47,700 bases of DNA. Source: Hyphomicrobiales bacterium (GTDB taxonomy: Bacteria > Pseudomonadota > Alphaproteobacteria > Rhizobiales > Rhizobiaceae). The stretch lies in assembly GCA_900472925.1 (NCBI GenBank), contig UCJU01000026.1, positions 1-47,700 of the forward strand, read 5' to 3'. Of the stretch, positions 1-8,529 are shown one piece after another. Under the pieces are notes generated by a model. It was given only the letters and a program-made list of their open reading frames with translations. It had not been told where the DNA came from and ran no database searches. Numbering within the stretch: position 1 is the first letter of the stretch; every line of letters begins with the position of its first letter. The translations under genes and the position numbers were made by a program.

Positions 1-50
1 ATCATGCGCTCGCGCGGACCGAGAGACGGTGGTCCGCGCGAGCGCATGAT
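1..50. repeat. Perfect 20-bp inverted repeat with 10-nt spacer
   Basis: Bases 1-20 are the exact reverse complement of bases 31-50, separated by a 10-nt spacer (21-30). The left arm starts at the window edge, so the repeat may be longer. It lies inside the reading frame that ends at 198, where it encodes an Arg/Gly/Pro-rich stretch on both arms. The match is seen directly. Whether it acts as an RNA hairpin, a protein-binding site or is only a result of low-complexity coding sequence is not known. Confidence 0.85.
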
Positions 51-198
51 GATGCCGCCACCACCACCGCCATCGAAGGGTGCGCATTTCCGCCTCGAAC
101 AGGGTGAAACCAAGATCGACATCAAATGTGCCGACGACGAGCCGATGAAGGCCTGCGCGGACATCATGATGCAGTTGATCGACAAGATTAACGAATAA
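1..198 (+). CDS. C-terminal part of a conserved hypothetical protein
   Basis: The open frame enters the window at base 1 and ends with TAA at 196-198. An in-frame ATG lies at 4-6, but no ribosome binding site can be judged at the edge, so this is probably the 3' end of a longer gene. The visible part is Arg/Gly-rich, then has a run of six prolines (about residues 19-24 counted from the ATG), then an amphipathic acidic tail that includes two cysteines. No known domain is recognised. It runs towards the convergent tctE gene and ends 30 bases before its stop. Function unknown. Confidence 0.5.
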   Translation: MMRSRGPRDGGPRERMMMPPPPPPSKGAHFRLEQGETKIDIKCADDEPMKACADIMMQLIDKINE

Positions 199-228
199 AA
201 CTGCTTGCAACGATGGAAGGCGACGCCA

Positions 229-1617
229 TCACGCGCCGCTTTCCGAAAACCAAACGGTGGCCTTCAAGCCGCGCCCCCCGGCACCGTCCTCCAGCACCAG
301 CCGCCCCCGGAACAGCGTCGCAATCTCTTCGACGATGGATAGCCCAAGGCCTGCGCCGGGTGCCGCATTGCCATCGCCTCTGGCGAAACGCTGGCGCACA
401 ACATCCCGCTTTTCCGCAGAGATGCCGGGACCGTTGTCTTCTACTTCCAGAAAAGCCAATCCACCGACCTTCCCAACCTTGACGGTCACCTCCGCACCTT
501 TGCCTGCATAGGCGATGGCGTTGCTGATGAGGTTACCGAGCAGTTCTCCGAGCAGAAGCGGCTCTGCTGGGATGCTGGCCGCTCCGACCAGTTCGAAACC
601 GAGATCGATGCCCGCCTCTGCGGCAACAGGCACGTAGTCGGCAGTCACGGATTGCGCCAAGGACACGAGATCGACCTCGACAAGGCTTTGCTTTTCGCCG
701 GACCCTGCAGCATCGATATTCGCCATGCGCAGCAGCTGCGCCAGAATATGTTCGGCATGCGCCACCGAAGCATCACCTTTTTGCGCTGCCGCTTGCGCCT
801 CCTGCAAAGTCGATGCCCGCGCGGACAAGGCAAGCTGGGTCCGGATGATCGCCAGTGGCGTTCTCAACTGGTGGCTGGCATTACCGGTAAAGTGCCGCAA
901 CGCATCCAGTGCCGATTGCAGCCGCACCATGAAGGAGTTGACGGTTTCCACGAGGTTTTCGACCTCGACGGGCACAGATTGACGTATGGGATGCAGATCG
1001 TTGGGGCTGCGCTCGTCGATGGCTTCGCTGAGTCTGTAAAGAGGCCGCAGCGAAATCGTCACCGCAATCCACACGATGACGGCGGCACCGACGATCATGA
1101 AAAGCAAGCGCAATGCGGAGCGCAGAATGATCGCTTGCGCGAGACGACTGCGCGCAATCGTGGTTTCCGCCACGGTCACGGAAAATGGCACGGAATTGAC
1201 ACCCGTCGAGGCAAATCGCTGTATCGCCGCCACCCGGATCGGCTCGTTGCGAAATTCGGCGTCGATGAAGACGGGCGCATCAGCGCGCAATTTGTCCACC
1301 GACGGCAGGTTCTGATAGCCGGTCAGGAACTGACCGTTTGGACCATTGACCCGGTAAAACACCCTGTCTTGCGCGGCTGACGTCAGCATTTCCAGCGCAA
1401 CATAGGGAATATCAACCTCAAGCGATCCGTCTTCCGACACCACGACACGCTCCGCGATGGCAAGTGCAGAGCCTGAGAGCACACGGTCGGAGACGATATT
1501 GGCCGTGTTGATGGCTTCGCGATAGGTATCGCCCAAGGCAATACAGCCGATGATCGCTGTGGAAATGAGAAGCCAGCCCAGCAGGCGCCGCCGCAAAGAA
1601 TAGGCGGCCTGCTTCAT
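229..1617 (-). CDS. tctE: Sensor histidine kinase, TctE type
   Basis: A 462-aa membrane histidine kinase. Residues about 8-30 form a first membrane segment. A periplasmic domain of the type found in TctE-like kinases follows, then a second membrane segment (about 166-190) and a HAMP linker. The phospho-acceptor is H249 in the SHQLRTPL motif. The C-terminal ATPase domain shows the N box, the DNGPGI box and GAGLGL. It would autophosphorylate and pass phosphate to the response regulator encoded just upstream, whose stop overlaps this ATG by 4 bases (1614-1617), which indicates translational coupling. The neighbouring tctCBA genes suggest that it senses a tricarboxylate or similar carboxylate. 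The ligand is inferred, not visible in the sequence. Confidence 0.88.
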   Translation of the reverse strand: MKQAAYSLRRRLLGWLLISTAIIGCIALGDTYREAINTANIVSDRVLSGSALAIAERVVVSEDGSLEVDIPYVALEMLTSAAQDRVFYRVNGPNGQFLTGYQNLPSVDKLRADAPVFIDAEFRNEPIRVAAIQRFASTGVNSVPFSVTVAETTIARSRLAQAIILRSALRLLFMIVGAAVIVWIAVTISLRPLYRLSEAIDERSPNDLHPIRQSVPVEVENLVETVNSFMVRLQSALDALRHFTGNASHQLRTPLAIIRTQLALSARASTLQEAQAAAQKGDASVAHAEHILAQLLRMANIDAAGSGEKQSLVEVDLVSLAQSVTADYVPVAAEAGIDLGFELVGAASIPAEPLLLGELLGNLISNAIAYAGKGAEVTVKVGKVGGLAFLEVEDNGPGISAEKRDVVRQRFARGDGNAAPGAGLGLSIVEEIATLFRGRLVLEDGAGGRGLKATVWFSESGA

Positions 1618-2294
1618 TCCGCCATCTCCGGAAGTTTTTCCAGATAATAGCCAATACCGCGCGCCGTCTTTACCGTCAGCCCATGCGGGGCGAGGCGCTT
1701 GCGCAGGCGGCTGACATATTGCTCAATGGCATTGCCGGACAACTCGTCGTCAAAACCGGTCAGTGATTGAACGATAGCCTCCTTGGCCACCACTTTGCCC
1801 GCCCGCATGAACAGCACTTCCAGCAGTGCCACTTCGCGCGCGGGTATGTCTATGGGTTGGTCCTCTGCCGAAAAGGTGCGCGATGTCAGGTCAAAGGAAA
1901 CCTTGCCGAAGCTGACGAGCGACGAGCGAAGACCGGCATTGCGACGCAGCAGCACCCTCACCCGCGCCTCAAACTCGGTAATGTCGAACGGCTTTATCAT
2001 GTAATCGTCGGCACCGAGATCCAGCCCCCTGACCCGCTCTTCCGGCGTTCCGCGGGCGGTGAGGATCAACACCGCCGCCTTGTCCTGGCGCGCGCGCATG
2101 GAGCGCAAAACATCGATGCCGTCCATTTCCGGCAAGTTGAGATCGAGAATGACGAGGTCGAAACTTTCGGCAGCGATAGCGGCATCGGCAGACGCCCCAT
2201 CGGACACCACGTCGACGGCATAGCCGCTCCCGCGCAACAGCGCCGACAGCCCTTCCGACAAAACCTGATTGTCCTCCACCAGCAGAATTCGCAA
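1614..2294 (-). CDS. tctD: OmpR-family response regulator, TctD type
   Basis: A 226-aa two-domain regulator. The receiver domain has the acidic pocket E7/D8, the phosphorylation site D51, T79 and K101. The C-terminal half (from about residue 125) is a winged helix of the OmpR/PhoB class with the typical segment EQYVSRLRKRL followed by the wing TARGIGYYL. It is the partner of the overlapping tctE kinase. In the known Tct systems this regulator activates tctCBA; here that operon starts 1.4 kb away in the opposite direction, beyond the divergent binding-protein gene. The 70-base gap to that gene probably holds both promoters. Confidence 0.9.
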   Translation of the reverse strand: MRILLVEDNQVLSEGLSALLRGSGYAVDVVSDGASADAAIAAESFDLVILDLNLPEMDGIDVLRSMRARQDKAAVLILTARGTPEERVRGLDLGADDYMIKPFDITEFEARVRVLLRRNAGLRSSLVSFGKVSFDLTSRTFSAEDQPIDIPAREVALLEVLFMRAGKVVAKEAIVQSLTGFDDELSGNAIEQYVSRLRKRLAPHGLTVKTARGIGYYLEKLPEMAE

Positions 2295-2364
2295 GCAGAC
2301 GCCCTCCCCTTTGGATCGAATTTATCCAAGCCTTTCCGTCTTGTGAATGGCAAGGGCCTGCGGC

Positions 2365-3444
2365 ATGATCTTTTCCATGCGTATTCTTCTCTTCCTCTGT
2401 CTTTTTTTTACAACTGCCAATGCGGTGCAGGCGCAGCAGATGCTTTTTCCTGCGCTCTCCCGCAAAGCCGATGCGGAAATGCTTGTCGTTTACTCTTCGC
2501 TGGACGAGCCGCTGGCAACGCCGATGATCGAGGGCTTCCAGAGGGCGAACCCGGATGTGGCAGTTTCCTACGAAGATATGCTGACGGGCGAGATCTACGA
2601 CCGGATCGTGCGCGAAACGGATGCAGGCCAGAAAACCGCGGATTTCGCATTCTCCTCCGCCATGGACCTACAGGTCAAACTCAGCAATGACGGCTATGCG
2701 CAGCGGTCCGATTTGCCGATGAGCGCACGCTGGCCTGCCTGGGCCAACTGGCGCAACACGGCCTATGCGCTGACCTTCGAACCTGCCGTCTTCGTCTACC
2801 ACAAGCCGAGCTTTACGACGGAAAAGCCACCGGCGAGCCGCGCCGAATTCGTGGATTATCTGGAGCGTCATGCAAAAGAGGTGCACGGGCGAATCGCCAC
2901 CTATGACATAGAGCGTTCCGGCGTCGGCTTTCTGTTCATGTCTCGAGATCAGGAACAGTTCGGCGATATCTGGAATGTCATCAAGAGCATGGGAACGGCA
3001 GGCGTTAAGGTCTATTCCACCTCATCCGCCATTCTGGAACGTATCTCCGATGGCCGGTTCGTGCTGGGTTACAACATCCTCGGCTCCTATGCCGCAGACT
3101 GGGCCTCGCGCCACCCGGATGTCGGCATCGTGCTGCCAAAGGACTACACAGTCGTCATGTCGCGCATCGGGCTGGTGCCGCAGGCGGCGAAAAACGCCGA
3201 ACTCGGTCGTCGCTATCTGGAGTTCTTCATGTCGAAGGAAGGCCAGACCATTATGGCGCGGCAGCTACAGATACCCGCCGTCAGCCCTGACGTGGCAGGC
3301 GACAACACCGCCAACATGATGCAGGCCATTCACGGCGCGCAATTGCGGCCGGTTCCGGTCAGTCCCGGGCTGATGGTTTATCTCGATCAGGTCAAGCGCG
3401 CCCGCATCATCGAGCGCTGGAACGAGGCGTTACGGGCCCAGTAG
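2365..3444 (+). CDS. ABC-type extracellular solute-binding protein (family 1, iron/2-aminoethylphosphonate-like)
   Basis: A periplasmic binding protein of about 359 aa. A hydrophobic signal peptide ends near AVQA-QQ. The mature protein has the two-lobed binding-protein pattern of the COG1840 type (early VVYSSLDEP segment, later NILGSYAADWA and GLVPQAAKN). The frame is open from 2347, but ATG 2365 was chosen because AAGGG lies about ten bases upstream and the signal peptide then has a normal length; ATG 2377 is a second possibility. No ABC permease or ATPase gene is nearby. Its position, divergent from tctDE, suggests an accessory sensor partner of the kinase or an orphan transporter component. 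That role is inference. Confidence 0.85.
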   Translation: MIFSMRILLFLCLFFTTANAVQAQQMLFPALSRKADAEMLVVYSSLDEPLATPMIEGFQRANPDVAVSYEDMLTGEIYDRIVRETDAGQKTADFAFSSAMDLQVKLSNDGYAQRSDLPMSARWPAWANWRNTAYALTFEPAVFVYHKPSFTTEKPPASRAEFVDYLERHAKEVHGRIATYDIERSGVGFLFMSRDQEQFGDIWNVIKSMGTAGVKVYSTSSAILERISDGRFVLGYNILGSYAADWASRHPDVGIVLPKDYTVVMSRIGLVPQAAKNAELGRRYLEFFMSKEGQTIMARQLQIPAVSPDVAGDNTANMMQAIHGAQLRPVPVSPGLMVYLDQVKRARIIERWNEALRAQ

Positions 3445-3687
3445 ACGTCTTTCAAAAATTAATAGACAGTAAATGTGCTGAGGAGTTGCCAAGCGTCAGT
3501 TAGATGACAGCTTTCTGTGGTGCTGTGCAATTCTTCGTTCATCCGTGGAGGCGGACTGAAGAAGCGGGAGGATAAGTCTCACAGGACAGATGGTTCGGGT
3601 CGCTGATTGCCACCCTTGATGTCGTCCGTGCGCGCCCCTTCCGCGATCACAACAACATGCCAAAACGGCATACAAGGAGGGTTCCCT

Positions 3688-4632
3688 TTGAAGCATTTCC
3701 TCATCGCTTCGCTTCTCGCAGGCGCAATGGCACTTCCAGCGGCAGCAGCTGATTACACCATCATCGCACCGGCAAACCCCGGCGGCGGCTGGGACCAGAC
3801 GGCCCGTTCGTTGCAGACCGTGTTGCAGGAAGACGGCATTTCCAAGCGCGTTCAGGTTCAGAACGTCCCAGGCGCTGGCGGCACCATCGGCCTTGCACAG
3901 TTTGCAAGCCAGCAGAAGGGCAACCCGAACGCTCTGATCGTCGGCGGCTATGTCATGGTGGGCGCGATCCTCACCAACAAGGCGCCTGTCACGCTGAAAG
4001 AGGTCACGCCGATTGCGCGTTTGACCGGTGAATACGAAGTCATCGTCGTTCCTGCTTCGTCCGAGATTCAGAACATCGGCCAGCTCATCGAAAAGCTCAA
4101 GACAGACCCGGGCAGCGTGTCTTGGGGCGGCGGTTCGGCTGGCGGCACCGACCACATCACGGCAGGCTTGATTGCAAAGGCTGCTGGCGTCGATCCGACC
4201 AAGATCAACTACATCGCCTATTCTGGCGGCGGTGAGGCTCTGGCCTCCATTCTCGGCGCGCAGGTCACAGCCGGTATTTCCAGCTATGGCGAATTCGAAA
4301 GCCAGGTGAAGGCCGGCACCGTTCGTCTTCTCGCCATCTCCAGCGAAGCCAAGATCGAAGGCATCGAAGCACCGACGCTGAAGGAAAGCGGCCTCGACGT
4401 CGTGATCCAGAACTGGCGCATGGTTGCAGCTCCTCCAGGCCTGACACCTGAGCAGGAAAAGGCCGTCAGCGCCGATGTCGAAAAGCTGGCGAAGTCTGCC
4501 AAGTGGCAGGAAACGCTAAAGACCAAGGGCTGGATGGATACCTATCTTGCCGGTGATGCTTTCAAGGAACAGCTTGCAAAGGACACCGCCTCGACAGAAG
4601 CCATCCTCAAAGACATCGGACTGGTAAAATGA
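3688..4632 (+). CDS. tctC: Tripartite tricarboxylate transporter substrate-binding protein
   Basis: A 314-aa periplasmic binding protein of the Bug/TctC family. The start is TTG 3688, because a perfect AAGGAGG (3674-3680) lies seven bases before it and the protein then begins with a clean signal peptide ending AAAA-DYT. Family features include the N-terminal NPGGGWDQTAR segment and the GAGGTIG loop, then GGSAGGTDH in the middle and a hinge near VAPPGLTPEQ. It captures the carboxylate and delivers it to the TctA/TctB membrane complex. Its stop overlaps the tctB ATG by 4 bases. A 243-base upstream region (3445-3687) without genes presumably carries the TctD-controlled promoter; I could not place boxes in it. 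Confidence 0.93.
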   Translation: MKHFLIASLLAGAMALPAAAADYTIIAPANPGGGWDQTARSLQTVLQEDGISKRVQVQNVPGAGGTIGLAQFASQQKGNPNALIVGGYVMVGAILTNKAPVTLKEVTPIARLTGEYEVIVVPASSEIQNIGQLIEKLKTDPGSVSWGGGSAGGTDHITAGLIAKAAGVDPTKINYIAYSGGGEALASILGAQVTAGISSYGEFESQVKAGTVRLLAISSEAKIEGIEAPTLKESGLDVVIQNWRMVAAPPGLTPEQEKAVSADVEKLAKSAKWQETLKTKGWMDTYLAGDAFKEQLAKDTASTEAILKDIGLVK

Positions 4633-5123
4633 GCCAGGGTTCATCCCCTTCCCAACCCACAAAGCGCCGCCCAGATTGGGCGGCGTTCGGCATCGCCGTT
4701 TTTCTGGTGATCGTCGCCGCCGTGATTTTCTGGGATTCGGCACGGCTTGCCAGCGTCACCGGCTACTCGCCCGTCGGCCCGGCAACCGTTCCTTACGCCA
4801 TCGGCTTCTGTCTTATCGGTCTGGCCATCTGGACCGGGTTCGAAGCATGGCGCAATGAATTTCCGGCTCGCGACAGACAGGAACTGGGACCCGTCTTCTG
4901 GGTCATCGCCGGTCTTGCCGCGCAGATGCTACTGCTGAACGTCGCCGGCTTCTCGATTGCCACCGGCCTTCTTTTTGCCTTTACGGCGCGCGCCTTCGGC
5001 AAACGCAAGCTCTGGTATTCGATCCCTGCCGGTATCGTTTTCAGCTTCATCATCTGGGTGATTTTTGCGCAGCTGCTGCAATTGTCGCTGCCCGCTGGAC
5101 CCTTGGAGCGGCTGTTCTTCTGA
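4629..5123 (+). CDS. tctB: Tripartite tricarboxylate transporter small membrane subunit
   Basis: A 164-aa integral membrane protein with about four hydrophobic segments (roughly residues 19-38, 53-70, 88-115, 128-152), the usual size and layout of TctB. Residues 1-18 are polar and probably cytoplasmic. It forms the small subunit of the membrane complex with TctA. Translation is coupled to tctC through an ATGA overlap. A 94-base gap separates it from tctA. Confidence 0.9.
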   Translation: MSQGSSPSQPTKRRPDWAAFGIAVFLVIVAAVIFWDSARLASVTGYSPVGPATVPYAIGFCLIGLAIWTGFEAWRNEFPARDRQELGPVFWVIAGLAAQMLLLNVAGFSIATGLLFAFTARAFGKRKLWYSIPAGIVFSFIIWVIFAQLLQLSLPAGPLERLFF

Positions 5124-5217
5124 CGGCCGATCCACTCGATAAACAACAAGACATGATGCCTCGGCGCCCGCATTTTAAGCGCAGCAAGGGCTTCACCCGA
5201 CAGGGGGACAACTGTTC

Positions 5218-6735
5218 ATGAGCACTTTTGATTTTCTGCTGCAAGGTATCGCCGTTGCTGCGCAACCGATGAACCTTCTCTACGCGCTGATCGGCGTGAC
5301 GCTCGGCACCGCCGTGGGCGTTCTGCCCGGCATCGGCCCGGCGCTGACCGTCGCGCTGCTTCTGCCCGTCACCTACCAGCTCGATCCTGCCGGATCGCTC
5401 ATCATGTTTGCGGGTATCTATTACGGCGGCATGTATGGTGGCTCGACCACGTCGATCCTGCTCAACACGCCCGGTGAAAGCGCCTCCATCGTCACGGCAC
5501 TGGAGGGCAACAAGATGGCCCGCGCGGGACGTGGTGGACCGGCGCTCGCCACCGCCGCCATCGGCTCCTTCGTGGCTGGTCTGATTGCCACCATCGCGCT
5601 CGCCTTCGTTGCACCCTATATCGTCAAGCTGGCACTGGTCTTCGGCCCACGCGAATATTTTGCGCTGATGGTTCTGGCCTTCGTCACCGTATCATCCGCA
5701 TTTGGTGACTCGGCACTGCGCGGCCTCACCTCTCTGTTCATCGGCTTCACGCTTGCTATCGTCGGCATCGACCAGTTGACGGGCCAAACGCGCATGAGCT
5801 TCGGCATTCCCGATCTGCTCGATGGCGTGGAAGTGACAACGCTCGCCGTTGCCATGTTCGCGATTGGGGAAACCCTGTTCATCGTGGCGCAGGGACAGAG
5901 TGGCGACGAGAAGGTCGAAGCGGTCAAGGGTTCGGTCTGGATGAGCGCGCAGGATTGGGCACGCTCGTGGAAGCCATGGCTGCGCGGAACGTTGATCGGC
6001 TTCCCTATTGGCGCCATGCCTGCGGGCGGCGCTGAAATCGGCACTTTCTTGTCCTATGCAACGGAAAAGAAGCTGTCGAAGCACCCGGAAGAATTCGGCC
6101 ACGGCGCCATCGAAGGTGTTGCCGGTCCCGAGGCTGCCAACAACGCGTCTGCCGCCGGTACGCTGGTTCCGCTGCTGACACTCGGCCTGCCGACAACGGC
6201 CACGGCTGCCATCATGCTCGCTGGTTTCCAGCAGTTCGGCCTTCAGCCCGGCCCACTTTTGTTTGCAACCAACCCGCAGCTCGTCTGGGGCCTGATTGCC
6301 AGCCTGTTCATTGCCAACCTCATGCTGCTGGTTCTCAACCTGCCGCTGATCGGCCTTTGGGTGAAACTGCTGACCATTCCCAAGCCCTGGCTCTATGCAG
6401 GCATTCTGCTGTTTGCAACGCTTGGTACCATCGGCGCGAACCCTTCGGTCTTCGAACTCGGCATGCTCCTGGCCTTCGGTATCCTCGGCTATGTCATGCG
6501 CATCTTCGGCTATCCGATCGCGCCTGCCGTCGTGGGTCTCATCCTCGGGCCTTTGGCCGAACAACAGTTGCGCCGCGCATTGGCGATCGGACAGGGTGAT
6601 CCTTCGGTGTTGTTCACCTCATGGATTGCGGTCGCGCTGTTTGCCGTTGCTGCCGCCGCCTTCCTCATCCCGCTCATGATGCGTATCCGCGGTCGCGGTC
6701 AGGTGCTGGGGCAGCTTGCGGCCAACGAAGACTGA
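5218..6735 (+). CDS. tctA: Tripartite tricarboxylate transporter large membrane subunit
   Basis: A 505-aa polytopic membrane protein, the size expected for TctA. The family-defining N-terminal motif is present ([19 protein letters not shown]), as is the glycine-rich [20 protein letters not shown] region, and a second motif copy lies near residue 300 with [15 protein letters not shown]. It forms the secondary-transport channel that takes substrate from TctC. The start ATG 5218 follows a CAGGGGGA ribosome-binding site. It is the last gene of the tctCBA operon and is followed by a strong hairpin terminator. Confidence 0.95.
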   Translation: MSTFDFLLQGIAVAAQPMNLLYALIGVTLGTAVGVLPGIGPALTVALLLPVTYQLDPAGSLIMFAGIYYGGMYGGSTTSILLNTPGESASIVTALEGNKMARAGRGGPALATAAIGSFVAGLIATIALAFVAPYIVKLALVFGPREYFALMVLAFVTVSSAFGDSALRGLTSLFIGFTLAIVGIDQLTGQTRMSFGIPDLLDGVEVTTLAVAMFAIGETLFIVAQGQSGDEKVEAVKGSVWMSAQDWARSWKPWLRGTLIGFPIGAMPAGGAEIGTFLSYATEKKLSKHPEEFGHGAIEGVAGPEAANNASAAGTLVPLLTLGLPTTATAAIMLAGFQQFGLQPGPLLFATNPQLVWGLIASLFIANLMLLVLNLPLIGLWVKLLTIPKPWLYAGILLFATLGTIGANPSVFELGMLLAFGILGYVMRIFGYPIAPAVVGLILGPLAEQQLRRALAIGQGDPSVLFTSWIAVALFAVAAAAFLIPLMMRIRGRGQVLGQLAANED

Positions 6736-6758
6736 TAAGCAATCCTCCCAAGGACCCT

Positions 6759-6790
6759 GCCCCGCATTCGAAAGAGTGCGGGGCTTTTTT
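6759..6790 (+). terminator. Rho-independent terminator of tctCBA
   Basis: GCCCCGCA (6759-6766) pairs with TGCGGGGC (6777-6784). Three further pairs, including a G-T wobble, close onto a GAAA tetraloop. The stem is followed directly by a run of T from 6785. Confidence 0.93.
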
Positions 6791-6797
6791 TATGCCC

Positions 6798-6823
6798 GGA
6801 ACGGAATGAGCCGAGAGCTCGTT
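6798..6823 (+). promoter_or_regulatory. EcfG-type (general stress sigma factor) promoter
   Basis: GGAAC at 6798-6802 and CGTT at 6820-6823 are separated by 17 bases, an exact match to the alphaproteobacterial EcfG/SigT consensus GGAAC-N16/17-CGTT. It lies about 37 bases upstream of the small lipoprotein gene. Confidence 0.75.
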
Positions 6824-6860
6824 ACAACCGTACTCAACGCAAAACAGTCGGGGAAACACC

Positions 6861-7124
6861 ATGCGCGCATCCGCCCTGCTTTTCGTCGTGGCGCTTGCGT
6901 CATGCACGACAGCTCCCAGCACCGTCGAGCCCATTCCAGGCAGCATCATATACGGTGGCCAACCGCTTGATAAACTGACCAAATCTCCCATTGGCAGCAC
7001 ATTCAGCCACGACTTCAACTTGGGAGATGGCCGCCGGGCTTACGAGACCTATCGCATCGCGCCGGACCGTTCGCTCATTCTGATGAACCGAGTGATTATG
7101 AGCGACGTGCCGCCGGATCGTTAG
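6861..7124 (+). CDS. Small putative lipoprotein, stress-induced
   Basis: An 87-aa protein with a short lipoprotein signal peptide. The lipobox LASC puts the modified cysteine at residue 15, so the mature protein should be membrane-anchored, with about 73 residues. No domain is recognised; the mature part contains a charged stretch followed by YETYRIAPDR. A GGGGA sequence precedes the ATG. An exact EcfG-type promoter lies upstream, so induction in the general stress response is inferred. Function unknown. Confidence 0.75.
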   Translation: MRASALLFVVALASCTTAPSTVEPIPGSIIYGGQPLDKLTKSPIGSTFSHDFNLGDGRRAYETYRIAPDRSLILMNRVIMSDVPPDR

Positions 7125-7161
7125 GCTTTGAAAAGAACATGTATTCACAACCGCCGATAAT

Positions 7162-7186
7162 GGAACGACTAACGCTCCCACCCGTT
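7162..7186 (+). promoter_or_regulatory. EcfG-type promoter of dps
   Basis: GGAAC at 7162-7166 and CGTT at 7183-7186 with a 16-base spacer match the EcfG consensus exactly. The dps start codon follows 50 bases downstream. Confidence 0.78.
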
Positions 7187-7236
7187 GATTTGCCGGACGT
7201 TTAAAAATCAAAATAATCGCGTTTCAGGAGAACGAC

Positions 7237-7725
7237 ATGAGAACTCATAAGACCCGAAACGATCTGCCTTCCAATACCAAAGCGACCGTTATAGGGCTCT
7301 TGAACGAGGCTCTTGCCTCAATTATCGATCTGTCACTCGTCACCAAGCAGGCGCACTGGAATCTGAAGGGGCCGCAATTCATCGCAATCCATGAGTTGCT
7401 GGACACCTTCCGCGCCCAGCTGGACAAACACAGCGATACAATTGCCGAGCGTGCGGTGCAACTTGGTGGCACAGCGCTTGGAAGCCTGCAGACGGTCACA
7501 TCGACATCGAAGCTGAAGGCCTATCCAACGGATATTTTCAAGATTCAGGACCACTTGGACGAATTGATAGAGCGCTATGGTGACGTCGCCAATCTTATTC
7601 GCAAGTCTATCGATGAAGCCGATGATGCGGGTGACCCGAACACAGCCGATATCTTTACCGCCGCGTCACGTGATCTCGACAAATCGCTCTGGTTCCTGGA
7701 AGCGCATATTCAGGAAAAGAGCTGA
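7237..7725 (+). CDS. dps: DNA starvation/stationary phase protection protein Dps
   Basis: A 162-aa four-helix-bundle ferritin-like protein of the Dps family. The dinuclear ferroxidase ligands are recognisable in KQAHWNLKGPQF, in IHELLD and in LDKHSDTIAERAV (His, His, Asp and Glu at the expected spacing). It should assemble into a dodecamer that oxidises and stores iron with hydrogen peroxide and binds DNA. The ATG at 7237 follows CAGGAG. The upstream EcfG-type promoter fits the stress role, as do the catalase and DNA-repair genes downstream. Confidence 0.95.
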   Translation: MRTHKTRNDLPSNTKATVIGLLNEALASIIDLSLVTKQAHWNLKGPQFIAIHELLDTFRAQLDKHSDTIAERAVQLGGTALGSLQTVTSTSKLKAYPTDIFKIQDHLDELIERYGDVANLIRKSIDEADDAGDPNTADIFTAASRDLDKSLWFLEAHIQEKS

Positions 7726-7734
7726 CCAAACCAA

Positions 7735-7758
7735 AAGCGCCCGGGCAACCGGGCGCTT
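7735..7758. terminator. Hairpin terminator shared by dps and the convergent 73-aa gene
   Basis: A 10-bp perfect stem (7735-7744 with 7749-7758) encloses a GCAA tetraloop. The run of A before the stem becomes a T-tract on the minus strand, so it looks best as a terminator for the minus-strand gene ending at 7776, and it may also stop dps transcripts. Confidence 0.8.
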
Positions 7759-7775
7759 GAACCTTTGCTCGCCAA

Positions 7776-7997
7776 CTAATGGCGGCGCAAGACTGCTTTT
7801 CCAATGTCGCGAAGCATATCGTGATCGAGAATGCCGCGTTGGGCGCTTCTGATCAGAACTGCCGCACATTCATTGGCGACCTGACTGCTGCGATCTTCAA
7901 GGCACTCGAAACAAACGCCATCGAATATCGTCTGAAGATCAGTGACCTGCTGTGGTGACAGTTGCGTCCCCACCCGTTGAAAAGCCACATACGACAA
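7776..7997 (-). CDS. Hypothetical 73-aa protein
   Basis: A 73-residue soluble protein with no recognised domain. It begins with TTG (7995-7997), supported by GGGAGG seven bases upstream on the minus strand; an overlapping ATG at 8002-8004 is in another frame. It has two cysteines spaced by two residues (GVCFECLED) and a predominantly helical character. The AT-rich 163-base gap upstream holds no other gene. Function unknown; the strong ribosome-binding site and a dedicated terminator support it as real. Confidence 0.6.
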   Translation of the reverse strand: MSYVAFQRVGTQLSPQQVTDLQTIFDGVCFECLEDRSSQVANECAAVLIRSAQRGILDHDMLRDIGKAVLRRH

Positions 7998-8160
7998 GGC
8001 TCATCCTCCCAAAGATGCGAATTATCGATAAATATTCCTTTAGAATTATCTTTTACACCTGATCGAATCACATGTCGAATCAGATTTTAACGAATTTTCA
8101 ATGATTGATTCGTTGCTACAATAAATCAGCCGCCGTTCGTGACCTCACCGCCACAGACCA

Positions 8161-8526
8161 TCAGGATGATGCCAAGCCGACGTCAAAAAGTGCTTTTTCG
8201 ATAAGATCAGCAGAGACTGGCTTCGTCAGGAAAATCGCCCCCGGTGGCAACACCCCTTCAGCGGGATTGTATCTCCCCGAGATCACGACGACTTTGATGT
8301 GAGGCCAGCGCCGATGCGCCACATTGGCAAGGCCCAGACCATTGATCGAGCCGGGCATGTCGATATCCGTCAGAATAGCATCTATGCAATCTTCGGCTTC
8401 TAGCATGTCGACCGCCTGATCGGCGGTTGCAGCCTCTTGCGCCAGGAAGCCAAGGTCCGAAACCATATCAACGAGATCCAGGCGAATAAGCCCGTCATCC
8501 TCAACGATGAGAAGCCGCGGTCCCAT
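8161..8526 (-). CDS. Single-domain response regulator (receiver only)
   Basis: A 121-aa protein consisting only of a receiver domain. The acidic residues E9/D10/D11 and the phosphorylation site D54 are present; a serine (ISG) stands at the usual Thr/Ser position and the conserved lysine is in FLTKPVS. No output domain exists. It starts three bases after the stop of the HWE kinase, in one operon. In other alphaproteobacteria such pairs (LovK-LovR, SdrG systems) adjust the PhyR/EcfG general stress pathway, the receiver acting as a phosphate sink or modulator. That role here is inferred from family and from the promoter. Confidence 0.88.
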   Translation of the reverse strand: MGPRLLIVEDDGLIRLDLVDMVSDLGFLAQEAATADQAVDMLEAEDCIDAILTDIDMPGSINGLGLANVAHRRWPHIKVVVISGRYNPAEGVLPPGAIFLTKPVSADLIEKALFDVGLASS

Positions 8527-8529
8527 CGG

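Noticed and set aside
652..1380. Open frame of 242 codons opposite tctE
   Set aside because: It is a shadow of the kinase gene: no ribosome-binding site, no domain, and the opposite strand has clear kinase motifs.
1767..2690. Open frame of 307 codons opposite tctD and into the binding-protein gene
   Set aside because: It crosses two genes with recognised domains and has no family resemblance of its own.
5692..6564. Open frame of 290 codons opposite tctA
   Set aside because: Its composition is that of an antisense frame of a hydrophobic protein; tctA is unambiguous.
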